From Semisulcospira habei (lineage: Eukaryota > Mollusca > Gastropoda > Semisulcospiridae): a stretch of 64,000 bases of DNA. A program made the translations under genes and the position numbers. The DNA lies in assembly GCA_036245525.1 (NCBI GenBank), contig BTPG01000004.1:227731376-227795375 (forward strand). Direction: 5' to 3'. Position 1 is the stretch's first letter. Each line of letters opens with the position of its first letter. This document shows positions 9,066-20,675 of the stretch, one piece after another. The notes beneath the pieces were generated by a model. It searched no databases, was not told the DNA's origin, and worked only from the letters and a program-made list of their open reading frames with translations.

Positions 9066-10724
9066 CGCTGGGAGGAAGGAACACTACCAAAGGATCACCG
9101 CGATGCAGTCGTCATTACCCTGTACAAGAACAAAGGAGAGAAGTCTGCCTGCTCCAACTACCATGGAATTACCCTGCTGTCCATTGCCGGGAAAATTCTT
9201 GCAAGGCTGCTCCTGAATCGGCTGGTACCTGCCATCGCTGAAGATCACCTCCCAAAGGGCCAGTGTGGCTTCAGAGCCAACAGGAGCACCACCGACATGG
9301 TCTTTGTGCTGAGACAGCTTCAGGAGAAGTGCCGCAAGCAGAACAAAGGGCTGTACATAACGTTTGTCGACCTAACAAAAGCATTCGACACTGTGAGCAG
9401 GCAAGGCATGTGGCAGATCCTGGAATGACTTGGCTGTCCCCCAAAGTTCCTCAGCATGATCGTCCAGCTACACGAAAACCAGCAAGGCCAGGTCAGACTC
9501 AACAATGACCTCTCAGAACCATTCCCCATTCTCAACGGTGTGAAGCAGGGCTGCATGCTGGCACCGACCCTCTTCACTATATTTTTTAGCATGATGTTGA
9601 AGCAGGCCACAGTGGACCTCGATGATGACGACACAGTGTACATCAGGTATCATCTCGATGGCAGCCTGTTCAACCTCAGAGGACCGCCGGCTCACACCAA
9701 AACCCTAGACCAACTGATTCGTGAGCTGCTCTTTGCTGATGACGCTGCCCTCGTTGCACACAGAGAGAGAGCCCTGCAGCGTATCACATCCTGCTTCGCA
9801 GACGCTGCCCAGCTCTTTGGAATCAAGGTCAGTCTGAAAAAGACAGAGGTCTTCCAACAGCCGGTGCCCAAGGTAGAGCATCGCCCTCCCCACATCACCA
9901 TCTGCGAGTCAATGCACCAGTTTACCTACCTTGGCTGCATCATCACGTCAGACGCCAAGCTGGACAAGGAGCTGGACAGCTGGCTGGCAAAAGCGAACAG
10001 CGCTTTCGGGTGTCTATACAAGTGGGTGTGGCACAATCAACAGCTGAAAACAGGCACCAAGATCAGCATGTACAGAGCTGTCGTCCTCACCACCCTGCTG
10101 TATGGTTCCGAGTCCTGGGTCCTCTACCGCAGCCAACTATGACTCCTCGAATGCTTCCACCAGCGCTGCCTGCATACCATCCTTCGCATTCACTGGAGTG
10201 ACTATGTCACAAACGTCGAGGTCCTTAAACATGCAGAAACTGTAAGCATCGAGGCTTTGCTGCTGCGGACACAGTTCCGCTGGGCGGGGCATGTCTCCAG
10301 GATGGAGGATCATCGCCTACCCAATATGATTTATATCATCCTGTTCGGCGAGCTCGCCACTGGACACAGAGACAGAGGGGCACCAAAGAAGAGATACAAG
10401 GACTGTCTCAAGAAGTCACTTAGTGCCTGCCAAATCGACCACCGCCAGCGGTTTTCACTTGCTGCGGACCACGACACCTGGCGTTCCACCATTTACCAGG
10501 CAGCCGTCTCCTTTGAGGACTCTCGCAGTGCTAGCCTTAAAGACAAGCGGCTCAGGAGAAAAAACAGAGATGCCGCAACTCAGAACCCTGGCCAGACCTC
10601 ACTCTGCAGCCACTGCGGTCGAACCTGCCTGTCCCGGATTGGCCTCTGCAGTCAAGAGCTTGCCTGCAGACGTCATGGGCAACCCCTATAAAATCTTCAT
10701 TTGCGAAGTCAAGCCAAGAAAGAA
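9066..10724 (+). pseudogene. LINE-B (RTE-like) 5'-truncated copy, degenerate RT
   Basis: Non-LTR retrotransposon RT reading plus. Blocks: CSNYHGITLLSIAGK (~9,150), FVDLTKAFDT (~9,365), GVKQGCMLAPTLF (~9,540), catalytic FADD (9,732-9,743), then the C-terminal region with HQFTYLGCIIT. The frame is broken by in-frame stops (TGA near 9,427, another at 10,140) and shifts; the last part (10,257-10,691) encodes the C-terminal zinc-finger region SHCGRTCLSRIGL. The 3' end is very short after the stop and ends in the conserved gaagtcaagccaag motif at ~10,720. This copy is older than the LINE-B inserted at 23.6-24.8 kb, judged by its lesions. Confidence 0.87.
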
Positions 10725-10877
10725 CATCCCGACAGCAACAACACTTTCTCAGGACGTGCCTGCACTGCATGTGACAAAAAAACAACTAAAAAGAATATTG
10801 AATGTATGTCGTCAGCCGGTCTAAAAAGTAATATGTTAAATATACCTAAGACCATTTAGCAACACATATCCAATATC
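10725..10877 (-). mobile_element. SIR1 3' part, split by LINE-D
   Basis: SIR1 3' half beginning atcccgacagcaaca; it continues at 11,488-11,560 after an intervening LINE-D fragment flanked by a 10-bp duplication. Confidence 0.85.
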
Positions 10878-11487
10878 CTGTCACCCTGTCCAAAGACGGT
10901 AGTTGCATAGCAGAGATCCGTATCAGGATAGGTACAGCAACATCCGCAATGGCCAGGCTGGACAGGATATGGCGAAGTAACTCCATCAGCTTCACCATCA
11001 AGTACAGGCTTTACAAGTCCCTCGTAGTGTCTATTCTACTCTACGGCTGTGAGACTTGGACACTGCTTGCAGACTCAGAAAAGAAAATCCAGGCCTTTGA
11101 GAACAAGTGCCTGAGGAAGTTGCTCCGCATCTCGTACCGCGAGCACAAGACCAACGAATATGTACGGAGCATCGTCACTTCCCTGGTGGGCCCACATGAA
11201 CCCCTTCTGGCAACCGTGAAACGGCGCAAGCTTGCTTGGTGTGGCCACGTGACCCGACACAACACCTTGTCCAAGACTATCCTCCAAGGCACTCTCGAAG
11301 GAAGTCGTCAGCGAGGTCGTCAGAGAAAGAGTTGGGTCGCAAACATAAAAGAATGGACCGAACTCGAGATGCCAGACTTGCTTGCCACCGCCCAAAATAG
11401 AACTCAGTGGAGAGCACTGTCTGTTGCTGCTGCCTCTCAGTCCCCCCAACGCCCAGTTCGGGCAAGGGACTGATGATGATGATGATG
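10878..11487 (+). mobile_element. LINE-D (RTE-type) 3' fragment with (GAT)n tail
   Basis: A 5'-truncated non-LTR insertion. Open frame 10,949-11,473 (174 codons) encodes the C-terminal region of an RTE-like polyprotein: YKSLVVSILLYGCETWTLL, then KLAWCGHVTRH and GRQRKSWVANIKEW, a block typical for the thumb/tail of RTE-clade proteins. It ends in (TGA)n, and the 10-bp duplication atccaatatc at 10,868-10,877 and 11,488-11,497 marks the target site inside a SIR1 copy. It is intact within the fragment, so relatively young. Confidence 0.88.
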
Positions 11488-11560
11488 ATCCAATATCAAG
11501 AGCTGCAGGCAGCGCAGACAGTAGGGAGAGTTTAATAACAAACAAAGAGGTAAATGGACC
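11488..11560 (-). mobile_element. SIR1 remainder right of LINE-D
   Basis: Continuation of the interrupted SIR1 (aagagctgcaggcagcgcagacagtagggag), truncated or diverged after about 11,560. Confidence 0.8.
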
Positions 11561-12150
11561 ATGGGTAGAATAATAATAATGATAATAATTACGGTATTTT
11601 TTAATGCGCTTATCTTATAATAATTGTAACTCTAAGCATGCACTCACAACTCACGCATGCATGCGCACGCTTTAGACGACTCACATTCCACAAATAGTGA
11701 AATACATTACGACAGTCAGCTTGGGGTGGAGAGTGTGGTGGTATAGTGCTAGAACTGTTGAAAGAAGTGAGTTTTGAGGATGGACTTGAAAGAGGAGAGA
11801 GATTGTTTCTGATGAAGAGTGCAGAAATGCCAACCCCCAATTTTTTTTTCAGTAGTCAAAATTTAGAATTTCAGTAGTTTCATGACAATTTTAGTAGTCA
11901 ATGCGCGTCACTGCGATGCATTACTAATGTAACTATACACAAACACAAGCCTTGCTGATAATGTCGTCAAAATCTCTGACGACATTCAGGGCTCCCAATA
12001 CAAATTCTTAAAAATCCCTGAAAAAATCCAGTCGCTGGATTTGCGCACGCACGAGTGTTACTTTCAGAGTATAGTGTTACTTTTTTGTTACTTTCAAAGT
12101 ATAGTGTTACTTTAATAGTACTGACTGTGTTAATAAGAGGATACTAAAAT
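11561..12150. other. Diverged LINE/SINE 3'-end type sequence, no gene
   Basis: ATAAT-rich start followed by gcgctt...ataat and a purine-rich stretch resembling an L2/CR1-type 3' end in reverse. The remainder is AT-rich with repeated gtgttactttt units (about 12,055-12,115). Nothing coding is seen. Confidence 0.45.
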
Positions 12151-12740
12151 CTATAATGAATCGATCAATAAAGACGTGCTGCAGTATGATTTGGATCATT
12201 TGCAAGAGTGGTCCGACACATGGGACTTGCATTTTAATGTAGAGAAATGCAAGGTCTTGCATGCTGGAAGGAACAATCCTGAACATGATCTTGTGAGGAG
12301 GAAAGAGACTTAGGTGTTGTTTTGGATCTTTTGACCCCCATATTCAGAACTGTATCAATAAGGCCAACAAAATGGTTGGAGTAGTTAAGAGAGCCTTTAA
12401 TTATTTATATAAGGACTCTTTCAGTAAACTGTATAAAGCACTAGTCAGACCACATTTAGAATATGCAAACACTGTACGGTACCGATGGTCAAAGAGACAG
12501 TCAGTTGCACTCGAAAGAGTACAGAGACAAGCAACAAAGCTGGTTAGAGAATGTAAAAATATGACTTAGATTCAAATATTTTGGACTACACTCCTTACGT
12601 GGATGTAGAATACATGGAGACTTAATCCAAGCTTTTAAAATTTATAATGGCATCGCCGACCTAAATTGAGAAACATTTTTGGGCAGCTAGATGAAATACC
12701 AAAATTTAAAGAGATTTTCTATTGCTATGATGAATGATTT
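12150..12740 (+). pseudogene. LINE-E (CR1/L2-like) RT C-terminal fragment
   Basis: Translates in shifting frames to the C-terminal region of a CR1/L2-like RT: LQEWSDTWDLHFNVEKCKVLH (~12,185), then NKMVGVVKRAF and YKALVRPHLEYAN, ending in RGCRIHGDLIQAFKIYNGI (~12,595-12,650). It is truncated at both ends with several frameshifts. A related antisense piece lies at ~50,480-50,575. Confidence 0.82.
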
Positions 12741-13536
12741 GTAGGAAAAAATGCATGCATAACAGACCCATAACGTAATTAAAGAAAGAAAGGACAATTA
12801 CTAGACTTCGACAGCCTGGCCAACAGTGACACTTCAGCACCGGCTGCTGTTAAAAATGATGCACCGCACATGCCAAGCAGCCAATGGTGCCACAGTTCCA
12901 GTTCCATTTATTATCACACTCTTTGTCTATATTATATCCTTTGCTCAGCTAGAATTCTTCTCAACGATGTCTGCACACGATATGTTTGCGATGTGATCGA
13001 AATGGCGGTAGCCGTGAGATGCGCACGCATTGGTAACTTCTGGCGGCATTCCGCTAACTTCCGTCGTCTGCTCTCAGACTCTGGCTGCGACTCGCAGTTC
13101 ACTGTATTTTTATTATTTTAATTTCCCCCTGGACAATTTTTTTTTTTGCGGGTCGCAGGACAATTTCGCAGAAATCTGCGAAACCGCGGGTAATGGGGAG
13201 CCCTGCACATTGCTGATGTTCCTTCCAGACACAGCGAGGTTTTGCATTAGCTCATTTGTTCGCATACATTCCAACCAGCTTCACAATGATTGGTTCAAAG
13301 CCTAACACACGCCAGAAGCTGTGATCAGTAACACGTAGTTGGGTGACCGTGACCTTGACTCACCCAGCAGTCTACACGGTAGCCACAGGCGCTCAACGAA
13401 CCTTAAAACTTTTGTTGTTTTTAATATTGTTGATTTTCGCTTCTCCATAGTATTTTTAATACTTCCGTAGTAACATATCGACTCCCGTAGTAAACTACAG
13501 AAATTCCGTAGTGGTTGGCAACTCTGAGAGTGGGAG
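12741..13536. other. Intergenic, diverged repeats, no gene seen
   Basis: Mixed-composition sequence without a convincing frame. Short CGTAGTA-like repeats at ~13,440-13,520 resemble inverted material at ~11,830-11,905, but too diverged to call an element. Confidence 0.4.
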
Positions 13537-13578
13537 ATTGATTGATTGATTGTACATTGCTTAACGTACATTGCTTAA
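13537..13578 (-). mobile_element. SIR1 stub
   Basis: Only the (TTGA)n tail and the first ~15 bp of the 3' end (gtacattgcttaacg), with an internal duplicate gtacattgcttaa. Extreme 5' truncation. Confidence 0.75.
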
Positions 13579-13579
13579 G

Positions 13580-15252
13580 ATAGTTTTCTGGAAATGAAAA
13601 CCAAGGAACTCGTCATTGATGACAGGAAAGTTGATATTTTTGTACCTGTCTCAATTAATAATCAATCTGTAGAGGTGGTCACTGAATTTAAAGCTGAGAA
13701 ACAGTCAAAGAACTCCGCCCCGCACGTGTTTTAAAAAAACTTTGCAGGACCCAGCGAGGGCCCTGTCTTCGTGAACGTTCGGCTAACTTCGGCAAACCGG
13801 TTTGCAACTCAGTTGACTGAGTTTTCAACTGCGTTTGTTGTGCTGGCAAAACTCCCGTGAAAAAGACAGGCCACTTCCTGTTTGCAGCGAGTGGGCACCG
13901 CGATCACTGATCTAAACCAGCGATATTTTTACTGATATCAACAGTAGCGGACGACACTCGACCACCCGACGGACAGAGCAGGCCATTTGTGTCTTGCCTG
14001 GACGCACACTGGATATGGACCAGGCCGAGCTATCCGTAAGTTACACAGTACAGCCTGAAGCTTTATTTGATATCGGAAGGGTGAGGAAGGAGGGGTTATT
14101 TGTCGTTTTGTGTTTGTTGTTATAATCTCTCTCTCTCTGACACACTTCCAGTTTACTGTGTTGGATGTACATCACAATGCTTCTTTATTTATTTATATTA
14201 TCCTATATTGGACTGGATGTACGTGTTGACAAAATTCGTTCACAACTACAAAGTGTCAGGAGTCATACTTACAGCATGTACAGCCGTACATTCTGCCATC
14301 ATAGTCCCCAGCGCGTAAAATCCGTGGCTGTCGGTCAGTTTCAAAGTGTCACAGAATCGTCTGCTGTTGTGCGATCTGCTAATCGCGATGATTTCCGTGC
14401 AACAGGAAGTGGTCTGTCATTTTCCGAGAGTTTTGCAAGCTCGGGATACGCAGTTGCCAACTCCGTCAACTGAGTTACGAACCGATTTGACCCACTTAGG
14501 GGCAGGGCCCAAGCTGGGTCCTGTAGAGTCTTTTTAAAACACGCGCTGGGCAGGTTTATCTCATTGCACCTCAGCTTTAAGTACCTTGGCACAGTCGTGG
14601 ATAGTGGGCTGTCCTTCACTGGAAACACTGATCTGATTGTGAAAAAAGCAAACCAGCATCTGTACCTTCTTAGGAAACTGAGAAGTTTTTATGTCAGTTC
14701 CAGGGTTTTAGAATCCGTTTATAGAAGCCTGATCGAAAGCATACTGACGTTTAACATCACTGCTTGGTATGGCAATCTCAGTATGAAAAACAGGGGCAGA
14801 CTGTCACGTATCGTCAGAACTGCTGAGAAGATCATTGGCCTAGGACAGTACCCAGTAGATGATCTGTACCATAGAGCTGTCTGAAGGATAGCTACTAGCA
14901 TTGTCAATGATCCTAGTCACCCACTCTCTGATCAGTTTCAAATGCTACCATCAGGCAGACGTTTCAACATGCCACTTGCCAAAAGGAATGTTTTTAAGAA
15001 GTCTTTTATTCCAACTGCTGTCTCGATTTTGAACTCTCGTTTATAACGCCGCGATAAGTATGATCTACTTAACATTACCTCCCATCTTCTGACAGATTGC
15101 TTGTGATAGATTGCTGCAATGATAATTTTTCATGATATGCTTTTGCAGCGTTTGTTAATGTCTTATATTGTTGTTTCATGACGAGCCGAAAGGCAAATTT
15201 CTATCGTGCCTGGACTCGAACAGACAATAAAGTTGTATTGTATTGTATTGTA
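13580..15252 (+). pseudogene. LINE-F RT C-terminal region, split by a foldback element
   Basis: Two pieces (13,580-13,691 and 14,577-15,252) form one LINE fragment: KTKELVIDDRK ... VEVV, then, after the foldback insertion, KYLGTVVDSGLSF and VKKANQHLYLLRKLRSF to the C-terminus MPLAKRNVFKKSFIPTAVSIL near 15,040. A 3' UTR ends in (TTGTA)n at 15,230-15,252. An in-frame stop at 14,882 shows it is dead. A second copy of its 3' end lies at 50,581-50,897. Confidence 0.82.
13692..14576. mobile_element. Foldback DNA element with TTAA flanks
   Basis: Long terminal inverted arms: the left arm (13,692-~13,895) matches the reverse complement of the right arm (~14,390-14,576), e.g. ...acgtgttttaaaaa / tttttaaaacacgcg and ggacccagcgagggccc / gggcccaagctgggtcc. 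TTAA occurs at both boundaries (13,688-13,691 and 14,577-14,580), matching piggyBac-type target choice. No transposase frame inside, so non-autonomous. It splits LINE-F. Confidence 0.78.
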
Positions 15253-15508
15253 TTGTCCCGACAGCAACAAGGCTTTCTCAGCACGTGCCTGCACTGCTTG
15301 TGAAAAAAATAAATAAACAGAACATTGAATGTATGTCGCCAGCCGGTCAAATACGTTAAATAAACCTAACACATGGGGCCTAAATAAAGCTAAGACCATT
15401 TAGTTCAACAAACCAAGGGGAATCATTTAGTAACACACATCCAATATCAAGAGCTACAGGCAGTGCAGACAGTAGGGAGAGTTTTAAAAAGGCAAATACA
15501 GGTGAATG
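15253..15508 (-). mobile_element. SIR1 copy, interrupted
   Basis: Starts directly at tcccgacagcaac, lacking its own tail, after the LINE-F (TTGTA)n tail. It is interrupted at caggtgaatgga by the next SIR1. Confidence 0.85.
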
Positions 15509-15885
15509 GATTGATTGATTGTACATTGCTTAACGTCCCGACAGCAACAAGGCTTTCTCAGGACGTGCCTGCACTGCTTGTGAAAAAAAAAAATATTGAA
15601 TGTATGTTGCCAGCCGGTCCAACACGTTAAATAAACCTACCACATGGGGCCTAAATAAAGCTAAGACCATTTGGCAACACAGATCCAATATCAAGAGCTA
15701 CAGGCAGTGCAGACAGTAGGGAGAGTTTTAAAAAGGCAAATACAGGTGAATGGACCTCGGGTAGACAGAAACACATGCCCCAGAAAAGAGAGGAAAACCC
15801 ACCCTGTGGGGCTGACCAGGGTGACCCTGGGAACTAAAAAATACCTAACCCCACCCAAGTCCCCCAGGGCTGACCCGGGTGGGGT
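15509..15885 (-). mobile_element. SIR1 copy nested in SIR1
   Basis: Tail ttgattgattg at the left, 5' end gggtgggg at 15,885. Full length. Confidence 0.88.
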
Positions 15886-16009
15886 GAGAGAGGGAGAGTG
15901 TTCCAGGCAGATGGAACATATACTGAGAAGGAGCGGGGGCCGAAAGTGCTGAGTTTGGTGCGGTGGATGTGGAGGCGGTGAGGGTCAGAGGCGGAGCGGA
16001 GGGAGCGGG

Positions 16010-16995
16010 TTAGTTATTTGGGTTTAACGCTGAGCAGGCAACGAAGGCCATCTCACGGTGGGAGGGGTAAAAATCTGGTCAGCCAGACTAAAACAAAGGT
16101 CTTAAGACATGATGTAAATATACCTTAAAAATATGTCAGGCTAAAATGTTGCACAGGTCTTTAAAGAAAACGTCGAAAGACTCTCAAAAAGGTCAAAATA
16201 ATAGAAACATCATAATCTATAAACGCTCAAATCTTACTAAAAGTATGGCACTCTCTCAGAAAACTGAAGATCTTGTCCGGGGGGCACATCCCGGAACAAC
16301 ACCTTCAAGGAGTCTGCCGTGAAATGTTTATACCTTGTGTCGATTAGATCAGCACAAGACAACAAAAAGTGTTTAACAGAGTACTGCTCGTCACAGGCAT
16401 AACACCATGGACGCTCCTCCTGTTTAAGTAAATAAGAGTGCGTAACATACGTGTGGCCGATGTGGAGCCGAGCCAGGACAGTCTCCTCACGGCGGCTGTG
16501 GCAGCGATAAGGTAGACTGTCGGACAACTTAGGAAGGGCTTCATGCAGCTTGTTTGCTTCCTCTTTGTCCCACTCGGACTGCCACTCACGGGCTATGTAC
16601 ATGTCTAAAATCACTATTAACAGTCTGTGTGTCAGGGACAGGGTCATTGCGGGCATCATTGGCAGCAGAATCTGCGATCCTGTTGCCTTTGATGCCCACA
16701 TGCCCTGGCACCCAAATAAAAATGATGTCATAATATTCCTTCATCAAGTCCGCGAGGAGCTCTCTGATCTGCACCAGCAGTGGGTGGTCATTTCCCATGC
16801 CCTGAAGGGCCTGCAGGGCAGAAAGAGAGTCAGACAGAATCAGGAAGTTCCTTTCTCTAGATCGATAAGCATGCCTGAGTGCCAGCAGAAGCGCCTGCAG
16901 TTCCGCACTAAATACAGATGAGTGGTCTGGGAGGCGGTGCTTAAATGGGCGTCTAGGATGGTGAGAGGACACTGCGGCCGCAGCCACTCTCGAGA
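16010..16995 (-). mobile_element. LINE-C 3' portion, second copy
   Basis: Minus strand: RNase H domain (16,600-16,995; SDSLSALQALQGM, FIWVPGHVGIKGNRIAD), then the distal block HSYLLKQEERPWCYACDEQ (16,360-16,440), then the 3' UTR with terminal hairpin and (TAAC)n near 16,010. It retains longer frames than the copy at 6.4-7.9 kb (164 codons at 16,586-17,080 and at 16,237-16,731) but has at least one frameshift. 5'-truncated at ~16,995 against the Ty3/gypsy fragment. Confidence 0.83.
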
Positions 16996-17411
16996 CAGTT
17001 CTTCTCATCCTAACCGAGAAGCCTGTTCTACACCTCCCTGACCCGTTGAAAACCTTCATCCTGAGAACAGACACCTCCAACGAAGGAGTAGGTGCAGTCT
17101 TAATGCAAGAGGATAATGGAAAACTCCACCCAGTGAGCTACGCCAGCAAAATGTTGACCAGAGCTGAGAGAAACTACTCCACCATCGAGAAGGAGTGCCT
17201 AGCCATCATATGGGGAGTAAGGCGGTTCAAACTGTACCTTCTAGGTGTGCCTTTTGTTCTCCAAACGGACCATCAGCCCTTGAACTATCTAAACTGTGCA
17301 AATTTTACAAATTCTCATATTATGAGATGGGCGATGTTCTTGCACAATTTTGACGTTAAATTACAGTCTATCAAGGGTTCAAAGAACTTTGGAGCGGATT
17401 ACCTGAGCTGA
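16996..17411 (+). pseudogene. Ty3/gypsy RNase H domain fragment
   Basis: Codes for the RNase H domain of an LTR retrotransposon pol: FILRTDTSNEGVGAVLMQ with catalytic Asp, then the Glu block YSTIEKECLAI, then FVLQTDHQPL and ADYLS. The RT is missing upstream (joined to LINE-C at ~16,995). The frame stops directly after the RNase H at 17,411 with no integrase following. This is expected for Gmr1-like elements, whose integrase precedes RT; truncation of a normal pol is the alternative. Confidence 0.85.
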
Positions 17412-17520
17412 GCAGTTTAAATGAACATTTCTGTGTCCAGAACAGTTTAAAGAAACATTTTGGTGTCGGTGAGAATTTAAAGGGACATGTCTGCGCTCAG
17501 GACAGTTTAAAGGAACTGTG
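17411..17520 (+). repeat. 30-bp tandem repeat, ~3.6 units, after the RNase H stop
   Basis: cagtttaaa-type units start at 17,413, 17,443, 17,473 and 17,503, an exact 30-bp period. It lies in the element's 3' untranslated region before the polypurine tract. Confidence 0.85.
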
Positions 17521-17637
17521 AGACGATTATTTTAAAGTAGTTTATTTGATTTGATTTTGAAGTGAAATGTATTTATTATTGTTCTGTGTAGGTTAACACA
17601 GCCACAACCGAATTTTGCGATTTGTGAAGAAATTTTG

Positions 17638-18320
17638 TGAAAAAGGGGGGCAATGTTACGTTTGTGGTTGTGTTGTTCTGTGAGTAGTGTGAGAGCATGC
17701 ATGTGTAACAAAGTGAACCAGATGTTCCTCTGTGTACCTAGGCCGATAGCACTTATGACCATTGCTTCTCGGATTTCACTCGTGTCGACTGTTAGCGATA
17801 ACGCGCACTGCTCGCGGTGCCTTGCCAAACGCAGCGTTAAGTGTTGTGTACGCGATAGCTCAGTGTACGTGTAGCAGTTCTTGTATATCAGTTTTGACTG
17901 TGTATTGTAGCCAAACTACAACACCATTGCTTAGTATTTAGTTGGCGAGATCTGGCCCGGGTAATAGTTTTTGTAATGTATATGTCTTTTGGATAATTAT
18001 AACCTATCAGTGATAATTGCGATTTAGTAGCCTTTTTGATTTTCTGTGGCACTTCTGAGACCGCCTTAAGAATAAATATAAATTTTCCGCTAATAGCCCG
18101 TAATCTCAAATCCAGAGTAAAGCTGGTAAAATTTCTTAATGTTTATAGTCAAAGATTATATTTTTGCATTATGTAGTTCAGAAGATATTCTAGTTCTTAG
18201 GGCTGGCAAGAAATACAGATTTGCCACTTATACAATTGCCAGACCCCGTGGACTTTGCACCGACGCGGAGACGGCGGGAGCTGCCAGCCTGCGTCTATAA
18301 GTAGGGGCTGCTCGTGTGGC
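17638..18320 (+). mobile_element. Polypurine tract and start of Ty3/gypsy 3' LTR
   Basis: A purine tract (aaaaggggggcaa, 17,641-17,653) is followed by TGTTACG at 17,654, the expected LTR start. A related LTR-start sequence (tgttacgattgtggttgtgtt) occurs at 55,172. A TATA-like ctataagtag at ~18,294 could be the LTR promoter. The LTR right end is not identified; sequence up to ~18,550 has no other feature. Confidence 0.55.
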
Positions 18321-18557
18321 AGACTTTCTTTTTTGTTATCAAACGCGCAAAACACACAGTGCCGGCTATAGTGACCACCTGTTAATTTTTGGCACCGGTG
18401 CCGTGGAGGAAACAGTTTTTTTTAATCAACCTAAACTGTGCGGGTTTTGGAGACCCTGTAAGTATTCAGTTTTTATATCGTATTTGGTGCATTATTATTT
18501 TGTACTATTTGATGACATTGTGATGCTGCATGTTTTGATGATTTTCTTGAGCATGAA

Positions 18558-18617
18558 TTAGTTAGTTAGTTATTTGGGTTTAACGCCGAGCAGGCGACTA
18601 AGGCCATCTCACGGCGG
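18558..18617 (-). mobile_element. 60-bp LINE-C terminal hairpin unit
   Basis: Only the last ~60 bp of LINE-C (hairpin plus (TAAC)n), flanked by the 11-bp duplication ttgagcatgaa at 18,547-18,557 and 18,618-18,628, which marks it as a true insertion. Confidence 0.85.
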
Positions 18618-20663
18618 TTGAGCATGAAATTGACAGGATTGCCAGACAGGTCGGCATTAGCCATTCTGTGAGGCTAGCTTGATTTCATTTGTTTTCTGCT
18701 AGACGGTTATCTACTCGGTAGTAAATGTCCATGTAATGTTGCAGTCTGGTAATTAGTACACAAGTTTGGTGTCAATTAGTACACAAGTTTGTAACAATGT
18801 TGATGTGGAAGAGATTACGTATGTATTTGGCCTTAGAAAACTTAATGTGTAAAATGATGCGGCGCTCAGCATGCATGACCGACCGCACATAGTCGGTTAT
18901 GATTAGGCGATAGTTTTGCCTCGGCGCATCATGTAACCGTGGGAGTAAAGAGGAGTGCACTTATGCCTCTAATTAAAATAATTCGCTAAGTTTGCTCTTG
19001 CTGAATGAATGGCAATCATGACAATTTACTATATTGCTTGCATGGTGGATGCACCATAATGTGCGCATTTTCTTTTGTTCATTTAATGCTATTTCTTATG
19101 GGTTGATTGTTTAGTTGTTGTTGCTGTAGTCTCTTGGCTTGACTTCGCGAACGAAGATTTTATAGTTGCCCACGACGTCTGCAGACTTGTTCGTGGCTGC
19201 GGAGGCCAATCCGGGACAGGCTGTAGTAGAGACTTAAGGTATTTCATAGTTAGGGATGATCTTTATTTTATTTAGTTCTATGTTTTCTTGAGTCTTCCCT
19301 TGTCTATCACCGAGCTAGGGAGGGCGGCAGCTTTGTGTGATGTTCCCGCGTTGGTGACGTCACTCACAGCTGACTCTCTTAGGTGCCATGTTTGTTTTGA
19401 TTTTGAACTTCCGCTTAAGTTGTTTATACGTTGCTATGCCTGACCGTTTGCCATGCCTAGCCATAGGTCGAGTGACTGGCTGATGGATTGATTGATTTAT
19501 ACATTGTCACTCATTCCATTCATTAGTCATTTGTTTATAGGTCTTTTATTATTTATTTTGACTTTAGCCATTATTTGCTTTCTATTTTATGACCAAGTAT
19601 TTCACTTGACATAGTACATTGGCTTGGTTCACATCGCTGAGAGGCATTATTAGCCTGTGTGACAGGAAGCGATATAGGTCATCTTTGTTATGCGACCTCA
19701 AGGGTCATCGTTCACTACTATGTGTAATAAGTGAAGCCTTTGAGTGACTGCAAGAAATACAGGACATTTCTGTTATGCGACCTCAAGGGTCATTGTTCAC
19801 TACTATATGTATGAAACTTAAAGGTGCTTTGTAGCCATTTAAGTAGACCATGCCCCTATTTAGTGCATGGTGACATTCATTAGATTGCATTTTAGTAGAT
19901 ATACTTTATTCTAGGCTATCTTATGTTACATGCACATAATTTCCTTCATGTACACGTTTTCTGTCCGTCTTTCCTCTTCGTCATGAATAACTGCAGTGTG
20001 TGTAGATGTTTGCGTTCTTCGTTGACGGTCAATGTTTGCGCTTGTGTCTGCGGTGCGAATGTAATAAAGATCGAGTGAATGATGAGGTTGTGTGTACGTC
20101 CTTATTCATTTGATGGCAAGTTGGGTATAATGTGAGTTCATTTCGTGTCGTGTTCACACAGTACTTCCCCCTTTATACTTGTTTTTCTTTCATTTACTAT
20201 TCATTAGTGCTTAGTCACATAGTTACTTTACCGCTGGCATGGCATCTCATGTAATTTTGTATTTTATTTTTGTTAGGTTATTTTTAGTACTTTGTATTCC
20301 ATTTGATGTCTGAGCTGTTCGGGAGGCTCCGGTCAAAATGACTACCCATTTCTTAGTCATTTGTGTGTTCGCCTTACCAGGTCTGACTGCATAGTGCACT
20401 TGCGTATTGGTGCTCTGCTTTATTCTTTGACTTGTGCTTTGCATGACTTTGTAGTTTGTATTGTGACTTATTTTTCATTTTTCAGGATTTGCTATCGTGT
20501 ATTTTACTACACATTCTATTATGTTACATGACCATCACTTTGATTTTATCAGAGTCTTTAAAATCAAAGTGTTGTACGTTCACTGCATGATGATATATGC
20601 CTTAGTTTAGTTATGTGCCTTGTTTAGTGTATTCTTGGCACCATTACTGATTACCTGTTTGTT
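18618..20663. other. Non-coding, one LINE-B tail only
   Basis: Apart from an 89-bp LINE-B tail at 19,131-19,219 I see no gene. A repeated block (ttatgcgacctcaagggtca...ttcactactat) occurs at about 19,687-19,722 and 19,772-19,806. This may be the LTR or leader of the Ty3/gypsy element, since a polyA-signal-like aataaaag follows at ~21,115. Confidence 0.4.
19131..19219 (-). mobile_element. LINE-B 3' tail insertion, 89 bp
   Basis: The minus strand reads the zinc-finger end and 3' tail of LINE-B (gcgaagtcaagccaagag). Flanked by gctgtagt at 19,123-19,130 and 19,220-19,227. Confidence 0.82.
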
Positions 20664-20675
20664 TATTCTACAGGT

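Noticed and set aside
11828..13530. A larger element with inverted ends gttgccaacc... at ~11,828 and ~13,525
   Set aside because: Similarity is short and diverged, no target duplication found, and the interior contains an unrelated LINE-E fragment.
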